Shown here piece by piece: positions 1 to 6,971 of a DNA stretch of 9,355 bases. The stretch covers positions 1 through 9,355 of the forward strand of contig JAEELC010000039.1 of assembly GCA_016288675.1 (NCBI GenBank), written 5' to 3'. Both the position numbers and the translations under genes were made by a program. The stretch is from Acholeplasmatales bacterium (lineage in GTDB: Bacteria > Bacillota_I > Bacilli_A > Acholeplasmatales > Anaeroplasmataceae). Position 1 is the stretch's first letter; each line of letters starts with the position of its first letter. The notes below the pieces were generated by a model. It was given only the letters and a program-made list of their open reading frames with translations. It made no database searches and was not told the DNA's origin.

Positions 1-545
1 TAGTAAAAGATGATAAAGTAGTAGCTGAAGCATATACAACTGGTCAAAATGATCATGCTAAAAACATTGTAGCTATTGTTGAAAAATTCTTAAAACAAGA
101 AGGTATTACTACAGATGATTTAAATAAGATTATTTGTGGTATTGGACCTGGATCATATACAGGTGTTCGTATGGCAGTAACTGTAGCTAAAATGCTTGGA
201 GCATTTAAGCATATTCCCGTTTATGAAATATCTACACTTTCATTAATATCTAGTGGTGCTAAAGGAAGATGTTTAGCTCTTATTGATGCACGTCGTGGAA
301 ATGCATTCGCTGGAATTTATGAAAATGGCAAATTAGTAGGTAATGAACTTATTGCAAATAAGGAAGAATTCTTAAAGAATGAACATGATTCAGTTGTTAC
401 TGAATCTGAATATACAGTTAATCCATTTGTAGTTATTGAAAATGCTTGTTTACATGATAACCCACATAGCTTAAAGCCTAATTATTTACAAGAAACTGAA
501 GCTGAAAGAAACTTAGAAGCTAATGAAAATAAGAAGAATGCTTAG
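1..545 (+). CDS. tsaB: TsaB, tRNA t6A37 threonylcarbamoyltransferase complex dimerization subunit (5' end missing)
   Basis: Partial gene cut by the left window edge; the first complete codon is at position 3 and the frame is open from there. TsaB is the catalytically inactive ASKHA-fold partner that binds TsaD and TsaE in making N6-threonylcarbamoyladenosine at tRNA position 37. The diagnostic motif GIGPGSYTGVR is encoded at 138-170, followed by a DARRGNAFAGIYENG segment (from about 279) typical of the family, and a C-terminal KPNYLQETEAE tail. About 180 residues are visible and roughly 15-20 N-terminal residues are probably missing, which gives a slightly short family member (the E. coli protein is about 231 aa). 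The ATG at 171 is an internal methionine just after the motif, not the start. The last 23 nt overlap rimI in another frame, so the two are probably translationally coupled. Confidence 0.95.
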   Translation, partial: VKDDKVVAEAYTTGQNDHAKNIVAIVEKFLKQEGITTDDLNKIICGIGPGSYTGVRMAVTVAKMLGAFKHIPVYEISTLSLISSGAKGRCLALIDARRGNAFAGIYENGKLVGNELIANKEEFLKNEHDSVVTESEYTVNPFVVIENACLHDNPHSLKPNYLQETEAERNLEANENKKNA

Positions 546-948
546 TAGTGATATTGATAATGTAATCAAATATGAAAATGAATATCTTGGCTCAACATTA
601 GGAAAAGATTATTTCAAACGTTTAATTGATGATAAGTATTCATGTTTTCTAGTACTAGAGGATAATGATATTCTTATTGGTTACATTTCATCAACACTAG
701 ACACATATGCAGAAATTTTAAATTTCTTTGTGGTTAAAGAAAATCGTGGTAGAGGATATGGCAAAGAATTATTAGAAAGTGTTATTAGTGCTGCAAAAGA
801 AAATAAATGCCAAAGCATTTATTTAGAGGTTAATTCTAATAACATTCAAGCAATCTCTCTTTATAAATCATGTGGATTTGAGATAAATCATATTCGCAAA
901 AATTATTATAAGGATGCAGATGCATACGCTATGATAAAGGAGCTTTAA
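523..948 (+). CDS. rimI: RimI-type GNAT N-acetyltransferase (ribosomal protein S18-alanine N-acetyltransferase)
   Basis: A 141-aa single-domain GNAT protein. The family transfers acetyl from acetyl-CoA to a protein N-terminus, classically the N-terminal alanine of ribosomal protein bS18; other N-termini are possible substrates. Visible motifs: acetyl-CoA pyrophosphate loop RGRGYG at residues 75-80, then LEVNSNN at about 101-107, ISLYKSCGFE at 111-120 and RKNYY at 125-129, the usual RimI C-terminal series. The start at 523 gives MKIRRMLSSDID, which matches the normal RimI N-terminus; the next ATG (538) would cut the first beta strand. No strong Shine-Dalgarno is visible, and the start lies inside the end of tsaB, so coupling to tsaB translation is likely. 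It sits between tsaB and tsaD, the usual arrangement in low-GC Gram-positives. The assignment to RimI rather than another GNAT rests on motif and context; the physiological substrate is inference. Confidence 0.9.
   Translation: MKIRRMLSSDIDNVIKYENEYLGSTLGKDYFKRLIDDKYSCFLVLEDNDILIGYISSTLDTYAEILNFFVVKENRGRGYGKELLESVISAAKENKCQSIYLEVNSNNIQAISLYKSCGFEINHIRKNYYKDADAYAMIKEL
936..942 (+). promoter_or_regulatory. Shine-Dalgarno of tsaD inside the 3' end of rimI
   Basis: AAAGGAG lies 7 nt upstream of the ATG at 950, within the last codons of rimI, whose TAA stop is at 946-948. A strong site at good spacing fixes the tsaD start and implies that one transcript carries both genes. Confidence 0.8.
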
Positions 949-949
949 T

Positions 950-1969
950 ATGTTAGTATTAGGAGTAGAATCAAGCTGCGACGAAACAGCAGTATCAATC
1001 GTTAGAGATGGTAAAGAAGTACTTGCAAACGTCGTACTTACACAAATAGATATTCATACAAAATTTGGTGGTGTAGTTCCTGAAATTGCATCACGTGAGC
1101 ATGTATATAATGTTTCAATGTGCTTTGAAGAAGCTTTTAGACAATCTGGTTTAAAACCAGAAGATATTGATTTAATATCAGTAACAAAAGGACCTGGTTT
1201 AATTGGTTCATTACTTGTAGGTGTTAATGCAGCTAAGACATTTGCACTTATGTATAATAAGCCAATTATTGGTGTTAACCATTTAGCAGGTCATATTTAT
1301 GCAAATTCAATTGAACATGATATGAAATTCCCTTCAATTGCCTTACTTGTATCAGGAGGTAATACTGAATTAATTTATATGAAGGATCATTTCTCATTTG
1401 AATTAATTGGTGAAACATTAGATGATGCTGTAGGTGAGGCTTATGACAAGGTTGCACGTGTAGTAGGTATTGGATACCCAGGTGGACCAAAGGTAGATAA
1501 GCTTGCGCATGAAGGGAAAGATACATATCATTTACCACGTGTAACTTTAGGTGATGATAATTATAATTTCTCATTCTCAGGATTAAAGAGTGCTGTTATT
1601 AATTTACACCATAATGCTGAACAACGTGGAGAAGAAATTGATAAAGCTAATCTATGCACATCATTCCAAGAAGCTGTTACAGATGTTCTTGTGGAAAAAG
1701 CTTTAAGAGCTTGCAAAGAATATAATGTTAGCCAATTAATAGTAGCTGGTGGTGTTTCAGCTAATAAGGGACTAAAAGAAAAGCTAATGGCTACAAATAA
1801 GAATCCTAACCTAGAAATTTGTATTCCATCAATTAAATATTGTACAGATAATGCTGTAATGCTAGCTGCTGCAGGATATTATAGATGGCAAAAGAATAAT
1901 ACACCGGATGATTTATCATTAAACGCTGATGCTTCATTAGAACTTGAAACTGTAGAAAGCAATCATTAG
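950..1969 (+). CDS. tsaD: TsaD, tRNA N6-adenosine threonylcarbamoyltransferase
   Basis: A full-length 339-aa TsaD (formerly Gcp/YgjD; Kae1 family), the cytoplasmic catalytic subunit that moves the threonylcarbamoyl group from threonylcarbamoyl-AMP (made by TsaC/Sua5) to A37 of ANN-decoding tRNAs, with TsaB and TsaE. The N-terminus GVESSCDETAVSIV (residues 5-18) is the family signature. The metal ligands are visible: H111 and H115 in NHLAGH, and D300 in CTDNAVMLAAAG. The substrate-binding segments VSGGNTE (134-140), the EAYDKVAR-GGP region (163-180), FSGLKSA (209-215) and GGVSANKGL (267-275) are intact. Length and motif order are normal, so the gene should be functional. It starts one base after the rimI stop and is the last gene of the cluster, followed at once by an intrinsic terminator. 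tsaE and the TsaC/Sua5 gene are not in this window. Confidence 0.97.
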   Translation: MLVLGVESSCDETAVSIVRDGKEVLANVVLTQIDIHTKFGGVVPEIASREHVYNVSMCFEEAFRQSGLKPEDIDLISVTKGPGLIGSLLVGVNAAKTFALMYNKPIIGVNHLAGHIYANSIEHDMKFPSIALLVSGGNTELIYMKDHFSFELIGETLDDAVGEAYDKVARVVGIGYPGGPKVDKLAHEGKDTYHLPRVTLGDDNYNFSFSGLKSAVINLHHNAEQRGEEIDKANLCTSFQEAVTDVLVEKALRACKEYNVSQLIVAGGVSANKGLKEKLMATNKNPNLEICIPSIKYCTDNAVMLAAAGYYRWQKNNTPDDLSLNADASLELETVESNH

Positions 1970-1971
1970 TT

Positions 1972-2003
1972 AAAGGCCGACCTTTTGTCGGTCTTTTATT
2001 TTG
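1972..2003 (+). terminator. Intrinsic terminator of the tsaB-rimI-tsaD cluster
   Basis: A 10-bp stem (AAAGGCCGAC at 1972-1981 with GTCGGTCTTT at 1987-1996, one G-T pair), a 5-nt loop CTTTT and a T-rich run (TTTTATTTT) form a textbook rho-independent terminator two bases after the tsaD stop. The A-run on the left arm would also let it work partly in the reverse direction. Confidence 0.9.
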
Positions 2004-2033
2004 CTTAAAAATGATAATAAAATTTGTGATTTA

Positions 2034-2063
2034 TTTACAAGTAATTATTAGAAATGTTATAAT
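2034..2063 (+). promoter_or_regulatory. SigA-type extended -10 promoter for the M60 lipoprotein gene
   Basis: A -35 box TTTACA (2034-2039) and a perfect -10 box TATAAT (2058-2063) are separated by 18 bp, and TGT directly before the -10 gives an extended -10 element. Transcription would start near 2070, leaving a leader of about 35 nt with the Shine-Dalgarno AAGGA at 2091-2095. No operator-like inverted repeat is obvious in this gap, so expression by the housekeeping sigma factor without visible local control is the simplest reading. Confidence 0.75.
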
Positions 2064-2105
2064 ATAGTGTAAAATGTCAAATAATGTCGAAAGGATGGCG
2101 ATACT

Positions 2106-5100
2106 ATGAAGAAAAGATTATTAATATCTTTTTTAATTCTTTTTTCAGTATCACTTTGTTCATGTAAGGCTTTTAATCAAGAAAAAGATGAACCAGAGCC
2201 TAATAAGATCACTAGAGGTGGAGATGATCCAATTGTAGTTAAATATAAGGTTAATTACATAGTTGAGGGTAAGATTAAGACAACTTTAAGTGTTGAAGCT
2301 AATAGTATTACAAATAAACCTGATAATCCTCAAAAAGAAGGATATAACTTTGTAGGATGGTTTAAGGATTTAAATGATGAAACACCTTTTAATTTTGATA
2401 CACCTATCACATCAAATTTAAATCTATATGCAAAATTTAGTAAAGCTGAAACTTTAGTATCAGAATATACGGTTTATTTTTATTCTGATGATACTGTGTT
2501 TCAACAAGAAACAGTTCTTAATAATTCTTATGTAGATTATCCTTTATTAGATCCTCAAAAAGAAGGATATCGCTTTGTAGGATGGTTTAAAGATTTAGAT
2601 GATAAAAAGCCTTTTAATTCTAATACACTTATCACATCAAATTTAAATCTATATGCGAAATATATTAAGTTGTATACACCTTTTACTGGATTTAATGTGT
2701 GCTTTTATTCTGGTGACACAGTCTTTGATGAGAGATTAGTTGTTTCAAATTCTACTGTAGATTATCCTTCCTTAGAACCTCAAAAAGAAGGATATAACTT
2801 TGTAGGATGGTTTAAAGATTTATCACTAGATACTCCATATGATTTTAGTTTACCTGTTACTAACAACTTAAATTTATTTGCTAAATTTGTACAAAGTGAT
2901 GTGCAAATTAATAATTGTTCTGTTTTGTTTACTGTAGATGATACTACTTATTTCTCTAAAATGGTTAAAGAGAATGAAAAAGTAACACCACCACAAAATC
3001 CACAAAAGGAAGGATATAGCTTTGAAGGATGGTTTACAAATAAAAACTTTGATGTTAAATATGATTTCAATAAGAATGTTAATAATGATTTAATATTATA
3101 TGCAAAATTTAATAAATTAAATGAATATTATTTGGTCAATTATTATGTTGATGATTCATTATATTTAAGTACTAAAGCTTATAAAAATCAAAATATAAAT
3201 GTTCCGTTGGAACATCCTCAAAAGGAAGGACATTATTTTGCTGGATGGTTTACAGATTTAGATGATTTGGAATCTTATGATTTTGATACAGCAATAAATA
3301 CCTCATTAAATTTATATGCAAAATTTATTAAGGATGTTGTACCTGTTAAGGATACTACATACACAATTAAGTTTTATATTGATGATGAATTATATGATGA
3401 GGAAACAGTTGTAGAAAATAACGTGTTAGAATCATCAAAGGTTGAAGCTTATACAGGATATAAATTTTTGGGATGGTATTTAAATCTTGATGATGATAAT
3501 CCATTTGATTTTGAAACTCCAATTGAATCTGATTTAGTTCTACATGCAAAATTTACGCAAGATATTGAACAATATGAATTATATAATTCCTCTTATGATT
3601 CTTTAACAACGGTCGGAATGACTTATGAAATATTAGGAAATGTTTCAAGAAAAAAGCCAACTGTTTCTAATGGTGGACTTGATAATTATCCACTTTATAA
3701 TACAGCTGGTATTAGTGATCAAACAATAAAGAATAATATTTTAGAAGAAAATATTAGTTTATTACCAAGTTCAACAACATTTAATTCTTTAGATAAAGAC
3801 GGCAATTTATTATTGGATGGTGCAAATACTGGAAGAAAACTATATAAGCATTCTGCAAGTATAGGCTTATATGGAAATAATCAATTAAGTGATAGAAGCT
3901 TATCAGATGTTTCAGATAATGAAAAGGCAGTCATTAAGAAAATTACTGTTTATAAAAATAAACCATTGAATAACTATATAACTGGCTTATATGCACCTGC
4001 AGGAGAGGTTATTAAGGTTGAAATAAGTGAACAAGATCTTGCTGCATGTGGCGGTTCTATAACAATTTATATAGGATTGACTACTTCAAGAAATCACGCT
4101 AATAACTTAGGAGATGTTGCATATAATCGTATGCCTAGATTACAAAGTGCATTTACTATTACAAGTCCAGTAAGTTATGTTGGTTCATTCTTTGGTGGTC
4201 CTATCTATGTAGCAAGTAGAAATCCTGCTAATTTTAGTACAACTATAAGTGGAGCAGTAGAGTATTTACATTATATAGATGGAATTACAACTAAAGCTGA
4301 ATTTGAGAGACTAAAAAATACATCTGCTCCATATTTTGATGCAGAAACATATGATTTAGGTGTTAGATTCTCAGGACCTAGATATACAATATTCCCTCAT
4401 GCTTATGATACTGGATATACAGAATTAACTTATGATAATTTTGTTAGGGCTATTAATTTGTGGGAAAATATTAATATTTTAAGCAATAATGTACCTAAGG
4501 GACATTATGGTTTCTCAAATATTACAATGTTTTATGATGCATATATACCAATGAAAGGAGCATCTGCAGTTGCAATTGTAGGTACAGATGTATCTTATCT
4601 TCCAATATCATGGATGAGATTATCTTTAGATTATGATTCATTTATGGTGAATGGAGCCTGGGGACCTATTCATGAATTCAATCACCATTTCCAAAAATTT
4701 GGTGCAAATGATAATAATAATGAAGTTACAAATAACGCTCTTAATTATTGTGAATATATATTATTAACACATGTCACTGAATTAAGAAATTATCAAAATT
4801 TATCACATGGTTTAGGCTTAGATTCTCATTATGGAATTGAATATTATAATAAATATAAAGATACTAATACAAAATTAAATACAGAAAATGGTTATGGATT
4901 ATTGATTCAAAATATCGGACCTGATGCAATGATTAGAGTGGCTCAAAATCAAGGATTATCTACGGCTAATAAATTTACTACACCAGATGAATTCTATAAA
5001 GCATTATGCAATACTTTACATATGGATTTCACATATCTTATAAGAGATTTATGGCATCTTGAATTAACTGAATCATTAATTGAAGAATATCAAGCTAAGA

Positions 5101-6779
5101 ATTATCCTACATATATTCCTATTGGTTCATATTATTCATCTAGCTTTAAATATCTAGATGCAAATAATAATATATTGCTTGAATCTAATCACGCTTTACC
5201 TTACATTTGTTCAGATGATTTTACATTTGATTTGGTTAGTGATATTAATACAATTAGTGGATATAGTATAACGATAAATAAAATCACAAATCCAAAGCAT
5301 GGTAAGCTAACTTTATTAGATAATGGTTTCTATAATTATAAATCTACTGATGGTCAAATTGATAGTTTTGTGGTTGGTGTAACAATTACAAAAGGTTCAT
5401 TTAGACAATATGTTGAAATAACATATGAATTTAATCCAATTAATACAGGTGTTGAACAAAAGACATATAAATTTGATACAGATGTATATAATAAAATTGA
5501 AGATGCTATTTCAAATGATTTTGCTGGTACTACAAGTGTTGAAACTAAATATTTAGGTAATACAAATGGTGTATCCGGTGTTAAAAAAGGTGATATAGCA
5601 TATGTAAGTGGAAAATTTATGATTACTGAAACTGCGGATTATAATGTAACTTATAAAGGTGGAAGAGGTAGTTCTGTTTTCTATGGCTCTGTAAATAACA
5701 TGAATGATTTTGTTAAAATTGGTAATATAACTATTAATCAAAGCATTTATATGTTTGGTGGAAGTGCAACTTCACATTTAAAGATGAGCTTAAATGAAGG
5801 TGATGTAATATATTATAAATTATATTTGTTAGCTACTTCGGATAATGCAGGATTAGAAATTGGTTTATCAAAAACAGATAATGTAAAAGACACTGTAAAA
5901 GTTGATCCTAGTCTATTTAGAGGCGTTAATGCTTCATTTGATGAAAATAAAAAAGAATATAAGCTTAGAAATACATATCAAAGAGAATATAAAAATGATT
6001 CATTTGATGTTAATACCATAGGATTTACAGTACACAGTGATAGATTTGTACCTTGGGATAATACTGGTGCTAATGAATTAGACAAAATTTTTGATAATAA
6101 TTCTAATACTTATGCTCATTCCGCAAGAAATTTAGTAATTAATGGTTCTAATCCTTTAGATATTAAAATTGATGGTAAGCATCTATTTAGCTTTAATGCG
6201 ATAACATTATATGGAAATAGAAGTGGCGCAAGTCAATTACCTATTACATTTGATTTATATATAAGCGATGATGATTCAAATTATCAATTGCTTGATACAT
6301 ATAATAATCTAGATTTAACTACATCAAATTCAATCAGAATTAAATTTAATAATGTCATTACTACTAGATATATTAAATTAATTATAAAAAAGACTACTCC
6401 ACAATATTTTGCATTAAGAGATGTTACATTTAATTTAGAAATACCTCATACACTAATTACTTGTGATAAAGGTAAATATTTTGGTAATGTTGAAGCGGTA
6501 ACTACACCTAGTACATGGGGACATATGTACGAATTAAGAAATGGTTCATATTTGAAATATGATTTCTATGGAACTAGTGCACTAGTTGGCTTAAAAATAA
6601 CAGCTGATAAATATAAAGTATATTTGGATGATAATGAAATAGAATTGAATAAGATTATTGATTTACCATATTCAACTGTATATGAGGTTGAAGGTAAAAA
6701 TGAAAGACATGAATTAAAGATTGTTGTTGAAACAGGTACTATACTTGTTGAGGGTTTTTATACACCAACCTTATATTAA
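2106..6779 (+). CDS. Large surface lipoprotein with six InlB B-repeats and an M60 (enhancin/mucinase-like) zinc metallopeptidase domain
   Basis: The 1557-aa product is predicted to be exported and lipid-anchored: KKR, a hydrophobic core at residues 5-17, and a lipobox LCS-C with lipidated C20. Residues 21-45 form a charged linker. Six B-repeats (Listeria-Bacteroides repeat type) follow at 46-111, 121-186, 196-261, 271-335, 342-407 and 419-483. The M60-like domain spans roughly 590-910: TGLYAPAGE (626-634), GGPIY (697-701), then GAWGPIHEFNHHFQ with zinc ligands H856 and H860, catalytic E857, and the probable third ligand E873 in NEVTNN. This is the gluzincin pattern of the M60 family, whose studied members cleave mucins and other O-glycoproteins. 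A cadherin/Ig-like beta domain (about 1028-1115, with HGKLTLLDNGFYNY), a PA14-like beta-sandwich (about 1150-1260, weak), an F5/8 type C domain (about 1299-1447, with DKIFDNNSNTYAHS) and a final beta domain (1450-1557) follow. No LPXTG or C-terminal membrane helix is seen. It appears monocistronic. The exact substrate is inference. Confidence 0.9.
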   Translation: MKKRLLISFLILFSVSLCSCKAFNQEKDEPEPNKITRGGDDPIVVKYKVNYIVEGKIKTTLSVEANSITNKPDNPQKEGYNFVGWFKDLNDETPFNFDTPITSNLNLYAKFSKAETLVSEYTVYFYSDDTVFQQETVLNNSYVDYPLLDPQKEGYRFVGWFKDLDDKKPFNSNTLITSNLNLYAKYIKLYTPFTGFNVCFYSGDTVFDERLVVSNSTVDYPSLEPQKEGYNFVGWFKDLSLDTPYDFSLPVTNNLNLFAKFVQSDVQINNCSVLFTVDDTTYFSKMVKENEKVTPPQNPQKEGYSFEGWFTNKNFDVKYDFNKNVNNDLILYAKFNKLNEYYLVNYYVDDSLYLSTKAYKNQNINVPLEHPQKEGHYFAGWFTDLDDLESYDFDTAINTSLNLYAKFIKDVVPVKDTTYTIKFYIDDELYDEETVVENNVLESSKVEAYTGYKFLGWYLNLDDDNPFDFETPIESDLVLHAKFTQDIEQYELYNSSYDSLTTVGMTYEILGNVSRKKPTVSNGGLDNYPLYNTAGISDQTIKNNILEENISLLPSSTTFNSLDKDGNLLLDGANTGRKLYKHSASIGLYGNNQLSDRSLSDVSDNEKAVIKKITVYKNKPLNNYITGLYAPAGEVIKVEISEQDLAACGGSITIYIGLTTSRNHANNLGDVAYNRMPRLQSAFTITSPVSYVGSFFGGPIYVASRNPANFSTTISGAVEYLHYIDGITTKAEFERLKNTSAPYFDAETYDLGVRFSGPRYTIFPHAYDTGYTELTYDNFVRAINLWENINILSNNVPKGHYGFSNITMFYDAYIPMKGASAVAIVGTDVSYLPISWMRLSLDYDSFMVNGAWGPIHEFNHHFQKFGANDNNNEVTNNALNYCEYILLTHVTELRNYQNLSHGLGLDSHYGIEYYNKYKDTNTKLNTENGYGLLIQNIGPDAMIRVAQNQGLSTANKFTTPDEFYKALCNTLHMDFTYLIRDLWHLELTESLIEEYQAKNYPTYIPIGSYYSSSFKYLDANNNILLESNHALPYICSDDFTFDLVSDINTISGYSITINKITNPKHGKLTLLDNGFYNYKSTDGQIDSFVVGVTITKGSFRQYVEITYEFNPINTGVEQKTYKFDTDVYNKIEDAISNDFAGTTSVETKYLGNTNGVSGVKKGDIAYVSGKFMITETADYNVTYKGGRGSSVFYGSVNNMNDFVKIGNITINQSIYMFGGSATSHLKMSLNEGDVIYYKLYLLATSDNAGLEIGLSKTDNVKDTVKVDPSLFRGVNASFDENKKEYKLRNTYQREYKNDSFDVNTIGFTVHSDRFVPWDNTGANELDKIFDNNSNTYAHSARNLVINGSNPLDIKIDGKHLFSFNAITLYGNRSGASQLPITFDLYISDDDSNYQLLDTYNNLDLTTSNSIRIKFNNVITTRYIKLIIKKTTPQYFALRDVTFNLEIPHTLITCDKGKYFGNVEAVTTPSTWGHMYELRNGSYLKYDFYGTSALVGLKITADKYKVYLDDNEIELNKIIDLPYSTVYEVEGKNERHELKIVVETGTILVEGFYTPTLY
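2241..3554 (+). repeat. Six tandem InlB-type B-repeat coding units within the lipoprotein gene
   Basis: Units lie at 2241-2438, 2466-2663, 2691-2888, 2916-3110, 3129-3326 and 3360-3554, each coding 65-66 residues. The first four start exactly 225 nt apart; the last two intervals are 213 and 231 nt. The protein core is PQKEGY-F-GWF near the middle and LNLYAKF at the end. Units 1-3 are close even at DNA level: the tract from the CCTCAAAAAGAAGGATA block through the GWFKDL codons is almost identical in units 1 and 3, and units 1 and 2 share a run of about 26 identical bases around their ATCACATCAAATTTAAATC segments. Units 4-6 have diverged, and unit 6 lacks the QKEG core (EAYTGYKF instead). The units probably form a stalk holding the protease domain away from the membrane. 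Confidence 0.9.
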
Positions 6780-6856
6780 ATAATTATTAATAAATAAATA
6801 TGAGTAAATAATTGAATTTTTAATTTATGTTTACGTTTTCTTTTTGTTTATTTGTC

Positions 6857-6885
6857 TTTAAAATGAAATAAAAATAAGGTATAAT
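6857..6885 (+). promoter_or_regulatory. Probable SigA promoter for glnS
   Basis: A perfect -10 box TATAAT (6880-6885) lies 17 bp after a weak -35 candidate TTTAAA (6857-6862, four of six consensus bases). Transcription would start near 6892, giving a leader of about 80 nt before the glnS ATG. The -10 is convincing; the -35 is not certain in such AT-rich DNA. Confidence 0.6.
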
Positions 6886-6895
6886 AAAACGTAGC

Positions 6896-6913
6896 ATGAT
6901 TTTAAAAAATCAT
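6896..6913. repeat. Perfect 18-nt palindrome at the 5' end of the glnS transcript
   Basis: ATGATTTT (6896-6903), two A residues and AAAATCAT (6906-6913) form a perfect inverted repeat a few bases downstream of the predicted transcription start. A two-base loop is too tight for an ideal RNA hairpin, though opening one or two pairs allows it. Placed just after the start site, it could equally be an operator for a dimeric repressor or a 5' stability hairpin. It has little GC, so chance in AT-rich sequence is possible. Confidence 0.4.
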
Positions 6914-6924
6914 CAATTTTCGTG

Positions 6925-6959
6925 AAAGGAGTATTAATAAGTTTTTAGTAAACTTATTA
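6925..6959 (+). promoter_or_regulatory. glnS leader: Shine-Dalgarno followed by a perfect 10-bp hairpin between it and the start codon
   Basis: A strong Shine-Dalgarno AAAGGAG sits at 6925-6931, but the glnS ATG is at 6972, 40 nt away instead of the usual 5-10. Between them, TAATAAGTTT (6935-6944) and AAACTTATTA (6950-6959) pair perfectly over 10 bp around a TTAGT loop. If the hairpin folds, the unpaired distance from the site to the ATG at 6972 shrinks to about 15 nt (8 nt to another ATG at 6965). No ATG, GTG or TTG occurs at normal distance from the site. The geometry is seen directly; its role in initiation is inference. Confidence 0.6.
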
Positions 6960-6971
6960 TACGAATGTATT

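Noticed and set aside
171..545. Start of the first gene at the ATG at 171
   Set aside because: The frame is open to the window edge and encodes the TsaB motif GIGPGSYTGVR directly upstream, so the gene is truncated and 171 is an internal methionine.
1275..1574. Antisense open frame opposite tsaD
   Set aside because: His- and Leu-rich, low-complexity translation complementary to a well-conserved gene, with no recognisable domain; a shadow of tsaD.
3367..3549. Antisense open frame opposite B-repeat 6
   Set aside because: Complement of repeat-coding sequence with no family resemblance or convincing ribosome site.
2241..3554. CRISPR-like or non-coding tandem repeat array
   Set aside because: The periodicity is fully explained by in-frame B-repeat protein domains with substitutions typical of coding evolution.
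2106..3560. Internalin (LRR) or LPXTG-anchored adhesin
   Set aside because: B-repeats are present but there are no leucine-rich repeats, no LPXTG motif and no C-terminal membrane segment; the anchor is the N-terminal lipobox.
5553..5741. Antisense open frame opposite the C-terminal half of the lipoprotein gene
   Set aside because: Short, Ile/Tyr/Thr-rich composition expected from AT-rich complement; no supporting signal.
6780..6856. Intrinsic terminator after the lipoprotein gene
   Set aside because: The stretch is AT-rich with T-runs but I find no GC-bearing stem before them; termination here may be weak, factor-dependent or elsewhere.
6892..6971. T-box riboswitch controlling glnS
   Set aside because: The leader is only about 80 nt, with no T-box consensus and no terminator/antiterminator pair; too short for the class.
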